Assembly: GCF_900110225.1 (NCBI RefSeq)
Contig: NZ_FOCW01000001.1
Coordinates: forward strand, 1,341,937 to 1,405,936
Length of the DNA stretch: 64,000 nt
Direction of reading: 5' to 3'
DNA from: Allobrachymonas denitrificans DSM 15123
GTDB taxonomy: Bacteria > Pseudomonadota > Gammaproteobacteria > Burkholderiales > Burkholderiaceae_C
In this document: positions 18,192 to 30,190 of the stretch, in pieces
Position numbering within the stretch: the first letter of the stretch is position 1
How the letters are laid out: each line of letters begins with the position of its first letter
Program-made: the position numbers and the translations under genes
The notes under the pieces: generated by a model
Database searches by the model: none
What the model was told of the DNA's origin: nothing
What the model saw: only the letters and a program-made list of their open reading frames with translations

Positions 18192-19670
18192 GTGAAACAC
18201 TCCGACCACGAAAAGCACGATCTGGAAGCCCTGGCGGTACGCGCCATGCGCGAACGCGGCCTCAAGCCGGAATTCTCGCCTGCAGCGCTGGACCAGCTCG
18301 CCGCCATCACCCACCTCGGCGAGCCCCATGGCGGTGAAGTGCGTGACCTGACCGGCCTGCTCTGGTGCTCCATCGACAACGACGACTCGCGCGATCTCGA
18401 CCAACTCACGGCCAGCGAGGTGCTGCCCGATGGCGCGGTGCGCATCCTGGTCGCCATTGCCGATGTGGATGCCCTGGTTCGCAAGGACACCCCCATCGAC
18501 CAGCACGCGCGCCACAACACCACCTCGGTCTACACCTCGGCAGTGATCTTCCCGATGCTGCCCGAGAAGCTGTCCACCGACCTGACCTCGCTCAACCCCG
18601 ACGGGCCGCGCCTGGCCATGGTGACGGACATGGTGTTCCAGCCGGATGGCAGCCTGTCCAAATCCGGCATCTACCGCGCCAGGGTCTATAACAAGGCCAA
18701 GCTGGCCTACGATTCGGTCTCCGCATGGATCGACGGTGAAGGCCCGTTGCCCGCCGCCGCACAGGCGGTGCCCGGCATGGACCAGCAACTGCGCACCCAG
18801 GACTCCGTGGCGCAGCAGCTGCGCGCACGCCGGCGCGAACAGGGCGCGCTGGAGTTCCAGACCTTCCAGCCCAAGGCCGTGTTCGATGGCGAAAAGGTAG
18901 TCGAGATCCGCCAGCAGGTGCAGAACCGCGCTCGCCAACTGATCGAGGAATTCATGATCGCCACCAATGGCGTGACGGCCCGCTTCCTCGCCCAGCACCG
19001 CCGCCCATCGCTGCGCCGCGTGGTGCGTTCGCCCGAGCGCTGGCTCAAGATCGTGGCCGTGGCCGCCGAATACAACGAAGTCCTGCCAGAAGAGCCGGAC
19101 GCGCTGGCGCTGGAGAACTTCCTGGCCAAGCGCCGCAAGCTCGACCCGGACCGTTTCCCCGACCTGTCCCTCACCATCATCAAGCTGATGGGCGCAGGCG
19201 AATACGTGGTGGAAGTACCCGGCGGCCCCAAGCTGGGGCACTTCGGCCTTGCCGTGCGCGACTACTCCCATTCAACCGCCCCGAATCGCCGCTTTCCCGA
19301 TCTGGTGACGGCCCGCCTGCTCAAGGCCACGCTCAAGGAGCAGCCCGCCCCCTATTCGATCGACGAACTAGCCTCCCTCGCGACGCACTGCACCCGCCAG
19401 GAAGATGCTGCCAACAAGGTCGAGCGACAGATGCGCAAGTCCGAGGCGGCGCTGGTGCTGGACAAGTACCTCGGCGAAATCTTCGACGGTATCGTCACCG
19501 GTGCCTCCAACGGCAACACCTGGGTACGCATCTTCCTGCCGCCTGCCGAAGGCAAGCTGCTGGTGGCGGCCGGCGACCGGGTCAAGGTCGGCGACCGCGT
19601 ACGCGCCAAACTGCTGGCGACAGACGTGGAGCGCGGCTTCATCGACTTCGAGCTGGTACGCGAATCCTGA
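18192..19670 (+). CDS. RNB-domain (RNase II/R family) exoribonuclease
   Basis: A 492-residue protein beginning at GTG 18192, with AAAGGAAG upstream. The RNB catalytic domain spans about 45-370: the metal-binding cluster DNDDSRDLDQ near residue 63, then ADVDALV, SLNPDGPRLAM, and the late STAPNRRFPDLVTARLL motif. An S1-like beta-barrel follows (about 420-490). RNase II/R enzymes degrade single-stranded RNA 3' to 5'. The protein lacks the N-terminal cold-shock domains of full RNase II (about 640) or RNase R (about 800), so it is a short form that is common in Burkholderiales. Confidence 0.88.
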   Translation: MKHSDHEKHDLEALAVRAMRERGLKPEFSPAALDQLAAITHLGEPHGGEVRDLTGLLWCSIDNDDSRDLDQLTASEVLPDGAVRILVAIADVDALVRKDTPIDQHARHNTTSVYTSAVIFPMLPEKLSTDLTSLNPDGPRLAMVTDMVFQPDGSLSKSGIYRARVYNKAKLAYDSVSAWIDGEGPLPAAAQAVPGMDQQLRTQDSVAQQLRARRREQGALEFQTFQPKAVFDGEKVVEIRQQVQNRARQLIEEFMIATNGVTARFLAQHRRPSLRRVVRSPERWLKIVAVAAEYNEVLPEEPDALALENFLAKRRKLDPDRFPDLSLTIIKLMGAGEYVVEVPGGPKLGHFGLAVRDYSHSTAPNRRFPDLVTARLLKATLKEQPAPYSIDELASLATHCTRQEDAANKVERQMRKSEAALVLDKYLGEIFDGIVTGASNGNTWVRIFLPPAEGKLLVAAGDRVKVGDRVRAKLLATDVERGFIDFELVRES

Positions 19671-20105
19671 GCCGCCTGCACCGGTGCAATGCGGCACGGC
19701 TGCGTTGCGCCGTCATTGAAAAAGCCGTGTTGGCAACCTTGGCGAGCCGCTTATGCAAACGCGGCAGCCTTGTCATGCACACCGTAATTTGGTATAATCC
19801 AAAGTTCGACATGGCAAGTGCGACAGCAGCACCTCCGAGCATGGCCAACCGCGGGTCAACACGGCACCCCGACCGGCCTCTTCTTCGCAAGGACTGTATC
19901 CCAAATGTTCGCCCTTCCCCCTTGCCCACGTCTGCCATCCCCTGTGGTTGTTCTTGCAACTGCAGCCGCGAAGGCACTTTCGTAAGGCGGGGTTCATTCC
20001 CCTACTGGAAATTCCGGCACGTGCTCCCATATGGGAAGCACTCTGTTGCGCGTCCTGCATTTGCAGGCTGCATTCACTCACTTGAAAGAAGTGGAAGGGT
20101 TATCC
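19671..20105 (+). other. Non-coding leader region ahead of rpoD
   Basis: The 435 bases between the RNB gene and rpoD have no credible gene. They contain a promoter at 19770-19798, a short dyad CCTGCA-TT-TGCAGG at 20054-20067, and a CCCATATGGG palindrome near 20026-20035. Transcription from the promoter would give rpoD mRNA an untranslated leader of about 300 bases. Confidence 0.6.
19770..19798 (+). promoter_or_regulatory. Sigma-70 promoter, probably for rpoD
   Basis: TTGTCA (19770-19775) and TATAAT (19793-19798) are separated by exactly 17 bases, a near-consensus housekeeping promoter. Confidence 0.75.
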
Positions 20106-22562
<2,457 letters not shown>

Positions 22563-22564
22563 GC

Positions 22565-23122
22565 ATGAAGTACCACATGACTTCGATCAGGAACTTCACC
22601 ACGATGGGTGCCGCATGTGCTGTTGCGGCCACCATCCTGCTGGCCGGGTGCAAGCCCGCCAGCGAGCCCGCCAAGCTGGCTGGTGCCGACGCAGCATCGG
22701 CGCCCGCCTCTGCGGCTCTCTCCCCCGCTTCTTCTGCTTCTACCCCCAACAAGGACGCTTCCATGAGCAACACCGTGACCACCTCCACCGGCCTGCAGTA
22801 CATCGACACCGAAGTCGGTACCGGCGCCGAAGCCAAGGCCGGCCAGAACGTGCTGGTGCACTACACCGGCTGGCTGTACAACAACGGCGAGCAAGGCGCC
22901 AAGTTCGACTCCAGCAAGGATCGCGGCCAGCCTTTCGCCTTTGGCCTGGGCCAGCGCATGGTGATTGCCGGCTGGGATGAAGGCGTGGCCGGCATGAAGG
23001 TGGGCGGCAAGCGCACCCTGATCATTCCGCCCGAGCTGGGCTACGGTGCCCGCGGCGCCGGCGGCGTGATTCCGCCCAATGCCACGCTCAAGTTCGACGT
23101 GGAACTGCTGGACCTGCGCTGA
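22565..23122 (+). CDS. FKBP-type peptidyl-prolyl isomerase, predicted lipoprotein
   Basis: 185 residues. The N-terminal part has a lipoprotein signal (LLAGC, Cys29) and a short Ala/Ser-rich linker. An FKBP domain (about 75-185) follows with [22 protein letters not shown] and [17 protein letters not shown]. It catalyses proline cis-trans isomerisation, here probably in the periplasm. A second ATG at 22763 has AAGGA seven bases ahead and matches the usual start of cytosolic FKBPs, so a shorter 119-residue cytosolic form is possible. The gene begins two bases behind rpoD, so translation may be coupled to it. A terminator follows. Confidence 0.9.
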   Translation: MKYHMTSIRNFTTMGAACAVAATILLAGCKPASEPAKLAGADAASAPASAALSPASSASTPNKDASMSNTVTTSTGLQYIDTEVGTGAEAKAGQNVLVHYTGWLYNNGEQGAKFDSSKDRGQPFAFGLGQRMVIAGWDEGVAGMKVGGKRTLIIPPELGYGARGAGGVIPPNATLKFDVELLDLR

Positions 23123-23142
23123 TCGCAGCCTCCGCATGACAG

Positions 23143-23169
23143 ACGCCCCGCATCGCCGGGGCGTTTTTC
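23143..23169 (+). terminator. Terminator of the rpoD-FKBP unit
   Basis: The stem ACGCCCCG/CGGGGCGT (8 bp, 6-base loop) is followed by a T-run. Confidence 0.9.
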
Positions 23170-23230
23170 TTGAGGAGACGGAATGGAGTACGATGGAAAA
23201 TGCAGTCCAACCATCCGTACCCGCACCATC

Positions 23231-24034
23231 ATGCCTCTGATCGTCCAGCTTTCCGACACCCATATCAGCCGGCCGGGGCAACTCGCCTATGACCGCGTGG
23301 ACACGTCCACCTTTCTGCGCCAGGCGGTCACCGCGGTGCAGCGTCTGCCGCAGCGCCCCGATGCAGTGGTGATCACGGGAGATCTGGTGGACCATGGCCA
23401 GGCCGAAGAATATGCCCTGCTCCAGGAGCTGCTCGCGCCCATCCGCGATATTCCGCTGTTCCTGCTTCCCGGCAATCATGACAACCGCGATACCCTGCGC
23501 CATGCCTTTCCCGCGCAGCCGGCCTGGATGGCCAGTGGCTACGCGCAGTACAGCGTTCCGCTGGGCCCCATGCAGCTGGTCGTGCTGGACACGGTCGTGC
23601 CGCGCCGCGACCAGGGTGCCCTCTGCCCGGAACGCCTGGCCTGGCTGGACGAGACCCTGCATCAATGCCGGGAACGCCCCACCCTGATCGCCATGCACCA
23701 TCCGCCTTTCCGTACGCTAATCGATGGCATGGACGACATCGGCCTGCTCGAAGGTGCCGAAGTACTCGAAGCCATCATCCAGCGCCATCCTCAGGTGCAG
23801 GGACTGATCTCGGGCCATGTCCACCGGCATGTCCAGACCCTGTTCGGCGGCACCCGCGCAGTGATTGCGCCCTCCACGGCGCACCAGGTTGCCCTCGATC
23901 TGAGCCCCGGCGCCCCGCTGGCCTGGACGCTGGAACCTCCCGGCATCCTGCTGCACGCCTTCACGCCCCAGGGCCGGCTGGTGACACACCAGATCACCAC
24001 GCTCTCCTTTGCGGGGCCCTTCCCCTTCCAGTGA
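23231..24034 (+). CDS. cpdA: CpdA/Icc-type metallophosphodiesterase
   Basis: The start is ATG 23231 (267 residues). All calcineurin-like phosphoesterase motifs are present in order: LSDTHI, GDLVDHG, GNHDN, MHHPPF and GHVHR. This set is typical of the CpdA/Icc class, which hydrolyses 3',5'-cyclic AMP. It is a cytosolic dinuclear-metal enzyme and would lower cAMP if it has that specificity. The substrate is not provable from motifs; other cyclic nucleotides or phosphodiesters are possible. It lies alone between two transcription units. Confidence 0.85.
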   Translation: MPLIVQLSDTHISRPGQLAYDRVDTSTFLRQAVTAVQRLPQRPDAVVITGDLVDHGQAEEYALLQELLAPIRDIPLFLLPGNHDNRDTLRHAFPAQPAWMASGYAQYSVPLGPMQLVVLDTVVPRRDQGALCPERLAWLDETLHQCRERPTLIAMHHPPFRTLIDGMDDIGLLEGAEVLEAIIQRHPQVQGLISGHVHRHVQTLFGGTRAVIAPSTAHQVALDLSPGAPLAWTLEPPGILLHAFTPQGRLVTHQITTLSFAGPFPFQ

Positions 24035-24118
24035 AAAACCTGCAGTCTGCGTGAATTTTCGCCACGGACCGGGGTGTCGCCTGGTGGCTGAAACATGCCG
24101 TGCAAGCCTGCCCGCTCG

Positions 24119-24124
24119 TATAAT
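24119..24124 (+). promoter_or_regulatory. Candidate -10 box of the ABC binding-protein gene
   Basis: A perfect TATAAT stands 87 bases upstream of the ATG at 24211. No good -35 element is seen at the usual distance, so it may depend on an activator. Confidence 0.4.
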
Positions 24125-24210
24125 GAAAGGTTACAAATTCCCGGCCGCCAGCTCAAGAGGCTCGTGTCCGCAGCGTTCCTGCTGCCTGGCCATCAACTAA
24201 AGACCCTTTC

Positions 24211-25086
24211 ATGCAGAATCTGTTCACCCGTCGTTTTGCCCTTTCCCTGGCCATGGCTGCCGTGCTGGCCGGCTGCTCCAAGTCCGAAGCGCCCGCCGCT
24301 GCAGCCTCCGGCACGCCTGCCGCCTCTGCCGACAAGGTGATGGTGGTGGCCACCAACGCGGCCTTCGCACCGTTCGAATCCCTGTCCTCCAGCGGCGAAG
24401 TCGAGGGCTTTGATGCCGACGTGATCAAGGCCGTAGCCAACAAGGCGGGCTTCCAGATCCGCTTCGTCAACACGCCCTGGGAAGGCATCTTCAACACGCT
24501 GAACAGCGGCGAGAGCGACCTGGTGATGTCCGCCGTGACCATCACCGACGTGCGCAAGGACAGCATGGACTTCTCCGAGCCTTATTTCGACGCCGTGCAG
24601 CTGATTGCCGTGCCGCAGAACTCCACCGTCGCTTCTCTGGAAGACATCAAGACGCTGGCCATCGGGGTGCAGAACGGCACCACCGGCGATGAAGTCGTCT
24701 CCAAGCTGGTCGGCAAGACCAACCCCAACATCAAGCGCTTCGAATCCATGCCGCTGGCCCTGAAGGAGCTGGAAGCCGGCGGCCTGCAGGCCGTGGTGGG
24801 CGACAACGGCGTGGTCAAGCACTACCTGCAGAACAACAGCGGCAGCAAGTTCAAGCTGGTCAGCGACCAGAGCTTCACGCCCGAGCGCTACGGCATCGTG
24901 GTCAAGAAAGGCAATGCCGAACTGCTGAAGAAGGTCAATGACGGCCTGAGCGGCATCCGCCAGGACGGCAGCTACGACACCATCTACACCAAGTGGTTCG
25001 GTGCACCTGAAGCAGCACCCGCTGCTGCAGCCTCGGCTCCCGTTGCCGAAGCAGCTTCCGCAGCTGCCTCTGCCGCCTCCAACTGA
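24211..25086 (+). CDS. Amino-acid ABC transporter substrate-binding lipoprotein
   Basis: 291 residues with a lipoprotein signal (LAGC, Cys22). The SBP family 3 fold covers about 42-265: ATNAAFAPFES near the start of the mature domain, GFDADVIKAV, and DGLSGIRQDGSYDTIYTKWFG at the end. This resembles glutamine/polar-amino-acid binding proteins (GlnH, FliY). An Ala/Ser/Pro-rich tail of about 28 residues follows the fold and is odd for this family. The permease gene is next on the strand. No ATPase gene is adjacent, so the ATP-binding subunit must be encoded elsewhere. The ligand is not determinable. Confidence 0.9.
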   Translation: MQNLFTRRFALSLAMAAVLAGCSKSEAPAAAASGTPAASADKVMVVATNAAFAPFESLSSSGEVEGFDADVIKAVANKAGFQIRFVNTPWEGIFNTLNSGESDLVMSAVTITDVRKDSMDFSEPYFDAVQLIAVPQNSTVASLEDIKTLAIGVQNGTTGDEVVSKLVGKTNPNIKRFESMPLALKELEAGGLQAVVGDNGVVKHYLQNNSGSKFKLVSDQSFTPERYGIVVKKGNAELLKKVNDGLSGIRQDGSYDTIYTKWFGAPEAAPAAAASAPVAEAASAAASAASN

Positions 25087-25109
25087 CGCGTAATCTGCCC
25101 CATCACGCA

Positions 25110-25145
25110 GCCCTGCCGGGCTCCTCCGGCAGGGCGCGTTCTTTC
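25110..25145 (+). other. Stem-loop between binding protein and permease genes
   Basis: GCCCTGCCGG (25110-25119) pairs with CCGGCAGGGC (25126-25135), followed by GCGTTCTTTC. It may act as a leaky terminator that gives more binding protein than permease, a common arrangement for ABC importers. Confidence 0.6.
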
Positions 25146-25157
25146 TGAGAGACGCGC

Positions 25158-25883
25158 ATGGATTTACGCTGGAACATTCTCGCCCCCTACGCCCCGCTGT
25201 TCATCTCGGGCGTGCAGATGACGATCAAGCTCACCGTCATCGCCCTGGTGCTGGGCCTGGCGGCCGGCATGATGATCGGCCTCGTCACTTCGCGCAAGCC
25301 CAAGGGCTGGCGCCGCATCCCGCACGCCATCCTGACCGCCTATGTGGGCGTGCTGCGCGGCACCCCGCTGTTCGTGCAGATCCTGCTGGTGCACTTTGCG
25401 CTGACGCCGACGCTAATCCACCCGGAAACCGGCCTGCTGCTCACCGGCGAGGCTGCCAGCACCTTCCGCCAGACCTATGGCGCCTTTTTCTCGGGCGCGC
25501 TGGCCCTCACGCTCAACGCCAGCGCCTACATCTCCGAGATCGTTCGCGCCGGCATCCAGTCCATTGCCCGCGGCCAGGTACAGGCGGCCGAGAGCCTGGG
25601 CATGAACGAGATGCAGACCATGCGCTACATCGTGCTGCCGCAGGCCCTGCGCCGCATGGTGCCGCCGCTGGTGAACGAGGCGGTCACGCTGCTCAAGGAT
25701 TCCTCACTGGTGTCGGCCATCGGCCTGGCCGAACTGGCCATGGCCGCGCGTACCGTGGCGGGTGCCTACTCGCGCTACTGGGAACCCTATCTGGCGATTT
25801 CGCTGGTCTATCTGGTGATGACCGGCGTGATCACGCTGGCGGCACGCCGGCTGGAAACCTCCGAAGAGCAGCGCGGACGCTGA
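25158..25883 (+). CDS. Amino-acid ABC transporter permease
   Basis: A 241-residue inner-membrane permease of the HisM/GlnP type. Five or six hydrophobic segments are visible. The EAA loop that contacts the ATPase reads AAESLGMNEMQTMRYIVLPQALRRMVPPLVNE (about residues 147-180); it includes the conserved Gly. A segment LRGTPLFVQILLV near residue 71 is characteristic of polar-amino-acid permeases. It works with the binding protein upstream. Only one permease is present, so it may act as a homodimer. The missing ATPase is noted in the neighbour's entry. Confidence 0.92.
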   Translation: MDLRWNILAPYAPLFISGVQMTIKLTVIALVLGLAAGMMIGLVTSRKPKGWRRIPHAILTAYVGVLRGTPLFVQILLVHFALTPTLIHPETGLLLTGEAASTFRQTYGAFFSGALALTLNASAYISEIVRAGIQSIARGQVQAAESLGMNEMQTMRYIVLPQALRRMVPPLVNEAVTLLKDSSLVSAIGLAELAMAARTVAGAYSRYWEPYLAISLVYLVMTGVITLAARRLETSEEQRGR

Positions 25884-26029
25884 CGCTTGCCAGCCGCTAC
25901 CGGCTTGGCCTGGCGGCGATCCGGACTTCGTCGCAGTCAGGCCTCGCCTGAAAAACCACGGCAAAACCCGGTCGGCAGACCCCGGGATGCCCAGCTTCCA
26001 GACAGAAAGCACCCCGCGACGCATTCGCG

Positions 26030-26057
26030 CTTGAAATTGCCGCGCCCGCTCCCATCT
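26030..26057 (+). promoter_or_regulatory. Sigma-32 heat-shock promoter of grpE-dnaK-dnaJ
   Basis: CTTGAAA (26030-26036) is followed after 13 bases by TCCCATCT (26050-26057). The sigma-32 consensus is CTTGAAA, 11-16 bases, CCCCATnT, so seven of eight positions in the -10 match. It lies 59 bases ahead of grpE. Confidence 0.85.
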
Positions 26058-26116
26058 GACAACCCGAGACGCAGCAGCTCTGCTGCCCTGCCATAGGACT
26101 ATTGAAAGCAAGGCCC

Positions 26117-26662
26117 ATGACGAACCCCGAACAACAACCCGACTCTCTCCAGCCCGACATGCAAGCCCCGGTGGATGCCGCTCCCGAAGCTGCTGCAGAC
26201 GCTCCCGTGGACGTCGCCACCCTGCAAGCCCAGATCGCCGAACTGCAGGACCAGTACCTGCGCGCACAGGCCGATGTGCAGAACGCCCGCCGCCGCGCCG
26301 ACGAAGAAGTGCAGAAGGCACGCAAGTTCGGCATCGAGAGCTTCGCCGAAAGCATGCTGCCGGTGATCGACAGCCTGGAAGCCGGCCTGGCCGTGCCCAA
26401 CGCCACGGCTGACCAGATCCGCGAAGGCACCGAGGCCACCCTGCGCCAGCTGTTGAGCGCGCTGGAGCGCAACAAGGTGGTGGTGGTCAGCCCGGCCCAG
26501 GGCGAGAAGTTCGACCCCAACCAGCACCAGGCCATCAGCGTGGTACCCGCTCCCGAAGGCGTGCAACTGCCGCCGAACAGCATCCACACCGTGCTGCAGA
26601 AGGGCTACCTGATTGCCGAGCGCGTGCTGCGCCCTGCCCTCGTGATGGTGACCCCGTCCTGA
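26117..26662 (+). CDS. grpE: GrpE, nucleotide exchange factor for DnaK
   Basis: The ATG at 26117 (181 residues) is chosen because AAGG lies upstream and the previous codons are not conserved in the family. An N-terminal acidic/Ala-rich tail precedes the long coiled-coil helix (about 40-90), then the beta domain with NPNQHQAIS-like and VLQKGYLIAERVLRPALV motifs. GrpE releases ADP from DnaK and acts as thermosensor. It is the first gene of a heat-shock operon behind a sigma-32 promoter. Confidence 0.96.
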   Translation: MTNPEQQPDSLQPDMQAPVDAAPEAAADAPVDVATLQAQIAELQDQYLRAQADVQNARRRADEEVQKARKFGIESFAESMLPVIDSLEAGLAVPNATADQIREGTEATLRQLLSALERNKVVVVSPAQGEKFDPNQHQAISVVPAPEGVQLPPNSIHTVLQKGYLIAERVLRPALVMVTPS

Positions 26663-26682
26663 GCCCCGCATCCCCAAAAAAT

Positions 26683-26722
26683 CTTGCGGCCACGGCTTGA
26701 AAAAACGCCGGCCATCCGCAAG
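26683..26722 (+). other. Intergenic stem-loop between grpE and dnaK
   Basis: CTTGCGG (26683-26689) pairs with CCGCAAG (26716-26722), with CGGC/GCCG continuing the stem inside. There is no T-run. It may set the relative levels of grpE and dnaK mRNA. Confidence 0.45.
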
Positions 26723-26795
26723 TTCAGACCAGCAGCCAGCCGCGAGGTGAACACAGCAGGACTGGCAAGTATTGAAAGATCAGGAGAATCCAGAC

Positions 26796-28721
26796 ATGGG
26801 AAAAATCATCGGTATTGACCTGGGCACCACCAACTCGTGCGTGTCCATCATGGAAGGCAACACCACCAAGGTCATCGAGAACAGCGAAGGTGCGCGCACC
26901 ACGCCGTCCATCGTGGCCTACCAGGAAGACGGCGAAGTGCTGGTTGGCGCATCCGCCAAGCGCCAGGCCGTCACCAACCCCAAGAACACGCTGTACGCCA
27001 TCAAGCGCCTGATCGGCCGCAAGTTCACCGAGAAGGAAGTGCAGAAGGATATCGACCTGATGCCCTTCGAGATCGTGCAGGCCGACAACGGCGACGCCTG
27101 GGTGGAAGTGCGCGGCAAGAAACTGGCACCGCCCCAGGTCAGCGCCGAGATCCTGCGCAAGATGAAGAAGACCGCCGAGGACTACCTGGGCGAGCCCGTG
27201 ACCGAAGCCGTGATCACGGTGCCGGCCTACTTCAACGACAGCCAGCGCCAGGCCACCAAGGATGCCGGTCGCATCGCCGGTCTGGATGTCAAGCGCATCA
27301 TCAACGAGCCCACCGCTGCTGCCCTGGCCTTCGGCCTGGACAAGCAGGACAAGGCCGACCGCAAGATCGTCGTGTATGACCTGGGCGGCGGTACGTTTGA
27401 CGTGTCCATCATCGAGATTGCCGATGTGGATGGCGAGAAGCAGTTCGAAGTGCTGTCCACCAATGGTGACACCTTCCTGGGCGGCGAAGACTTCGACCAG
27501 CGCATCATCGACTACGTGATCGGCGAGTTCAAGAAGGAACAGGGCGTCGACCTGAAGAACGACGTGCTGGCCCTGCAGCGCCTGAAGGAAGCAGCCGAAA
27601 AGGCCAAGATCGAGCTGTCCAACAGCACGCAGACCGACATCAACCTGCCCTACATCACCGCAGATGCTTCCGGTCCCAAGCACCTGAACATCAAGCTGAC
27701 CCGCGCCAAGCTGGAAGCCCTGGTGGAAGATCTGGTCGAGCGCTCGATCGAGCCCTGCAAGATCGCCCTGAAGGACGCCGGCATCAGCCTGAGCGACATC
27801 TCTGACGTGATCCTGGTCGGCGGCCAGACCCGCATGCCCAAGGTACAGGACAAGGTCAAGGAGTTCTTCGGCAAGGAGCCTCGCAAGGACGTCAACCCCG
27901 ATGAAGCCGTGGCCGTCGGTGCCGCCATCCAGGGCCAGGTGCTCTCCGGCGACCGCAAGGACGTGCTGCTGCTGGACGTGACGCCGCTGTCCCTGGGCAT
28001 CGAGACCATGGGCAACGTCATGACCAAGATGATCCACAAGAACACCACGATCCCGACGAAGTTCGCACAGACCTTCTCGACGGCCGAAGACAACCAGCCG
28101 GCCGTGACGATCAAGGTGTTCCAGGGTGAGCGTGAAGTGACTGCCGGCAACAAGCTGCTGGGCGAGTTCAACCTGGAAGGCATCGCACCCGCTCCGCGAG
28201 GCATGCCCCAGATCGAAGTGACCTTCGACATCGACGCCAACGGCATCCTGCACGTGAGCGCCAAGGACAAGGGCACCGGCAAGGAAAACAAGATCACCAT
28301 CAAGGCGAACTCCGGCCTGTCCGAAGACGAAATCCAGAAGATGGTGAAGGACGCCGAGCTGAATGCAGCCGAAGACCACAAGAAGGTCGAACTGGTGCAG
28401 GCCCGCAACCAGGCTGACGCCATGGCGCACAGCGTGAAGAAGAGCCTGTCCGAGCACGGTGACAAGCTGGATGCTTCCGAGAAGGAAAAGATCGAAGCCG
28501 CCATCAAGGATGTGGAAGAAGCGATCAAGGGCGACGACAAGGACGCCATCGAAGCCAAGAACAACGCCCTGATGGAAGCCAGCCAGAAGCTGGGCGAGAA
28601 GATCTATGCCGAACAGGCAGCCGCTGCCGGTGCAGCAGGTGCCCCCGGTGCAGACGCCTCCGCAGCAGCCGGCAACGACGACGTGGTCGACGCCGAAGTC
28701 AAGGAAGTGAAGAAGGACTGA
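26796..28721 (+). CDS. dnaK: DnaK, Hsp70 chaperone
   Basis: The start at ATG 26796 (641 residues) has GGAGAA upstream and gives the canonical [14 protein letters not shown] opening. The ATPase domain (1-380) shows the phosphate loops [22 protein letters not shown] and [11 protein letters not shown]. The linker [10 protein letters not shown] leads into the substrate-binding domain, and the lid ends in a GAAGA-rich, acidic tail. DnaK folds nascent and stress-damaged proteins with DnaJ and GrpE. Part of the grpE-dnaK-dnaJ heat-shock operon; a terminator-like hairpin follows, so dnaJ may also be read from its own transcript. Confidence 0.98.
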   Translation: MGKIIGIDLGTTNSCVSIMEGNTTKVIENSEGARTTPSIVAYQEDGEVLVGASAKRQAVTNPKNTLYAIKRLIGRKFTEKEVQKDIDLMPFEIVQADNGDAWVEVRGKKLAPPQVSAEILRKMKKTAEDYLGEPVTEAVITVPAYFNDSQRQATKDAGRIAGLDVKRIINEPTAAALAFGLDKQDKADRKIVVYDLGGGTFDVSIIEIADVDGEKQFEVLSTNGDTFLGGEDFDQRIIDYVIGEFKKEQGVDLKNDVLALQRLKEAAEKAKIELSNSTQTDINLPYITADASGPKHLNIKLTRAKLEALVEDLVERSIEPCKIALKDAGISLSDISDVILVGGQTRMPKVQDKVKEFFGKEPRKDVNPDEAVAVGAAIQGQVLSGDRKDVLLLDVTPLSLGIETMGNVMTKMIHKNTTIPTKFAQTFSTAEDNQPAVTIKVFQGEREVTAGNKLLGEFNLEGIAPAPRGMPQIEVTFDIDANGILHVSAKDKGTGKENKITIKANSGLSEDEIQKMVKDAELNAAEDHKKVELVQARNQADAMAHSVKKSLSEHGDKLDASEKEKIEAAIKDVEEAIKGDDKDAIEAKNNALMEASQKLGEKIYAEQAAAAGAAGAPGADASAAAGNDDVVDAEVKEVKKD

Positions 28722-28734
28722 TGCCAGTCGGGAC

Positions 28735-28760
28735 AAAAGCGTGAAACCCTTCACGCTTTT
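28735..28760 (+). terminator. Terminator-like hairpin between dnaK and dnaJ
   Basis: AAAAGCGTGAA/TTCACGCTTTT form an 11-bp stem with loop ACCC; the stem itself ends in TTTT. Probably partial, so that dnaK is made in excess over dnaJ. Confidence 0.7.
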
Positions 28761-28863
28761 CCCATGGTGTCAGCTGCGCCGCGTGCTGCCCCGGGCCACG
28801 CGGCGTTTGTGTTGAGGCAGCCGGCTTTTTGGCGCTGCCCCGGCCGCCCCCTCAGGAAGTGTC

Positions 28864-29997
<1,134 letters not shown>

Positions 29998-30023
29998 GCC
30001 AGCGAGCTTGTGAACTCGACGGA

Positions 30024-30049
30024 GGCCAGCAGGATTGCTGGCCTTTTTT
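30024..30049 (+). terminator. Terminator of dnaJ
   Basis: GGCCAGCA/TGCTGGCC with loop GGAT is followed by six T. Confidence 0.93.
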
Positions 30050-30120
30050 CATGGGCAAAATTCACTGGCCTGTCGGAACGGTTCAGCAAGCCAGTTACCC
30101 AAGGAATGCTGGCAAATCCC

Positions 30121-30157
30121 TGCAAAAACGGGTTGCTCCATAGGGGCAACCCGTTTT
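30121..30157 (-). terminator. Terminator of the nitronate monooxygenase gene
   Basis: AAAACGGGTTGC and GCAACCCGTTTT form a 12-bp stem; on the minus strand it ends in a T-run. It can also act on the plus strand. Confidence 0.85.
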
Positions 30158-30190
30158 AACGCACAGTCATGGGCATGGTGCCCTCACGCA

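Noticed and set aside
24061..24124. A riboswitch ahead of the amino-acid binding protein gene
   Set aside because: The GC-rich stretch does not fold into a recognisable glycine or other aptamer core, and it lies upstream of the -10 box.
26696..26717. A second sigma-32 promoter directly before dnaK (CTTGAAA at 26696)
   Set aside because: The only -10-like sequence (GGCCATCC) is too close, about seven bases, and matches poorly; a stem-loop explains the sequence better.
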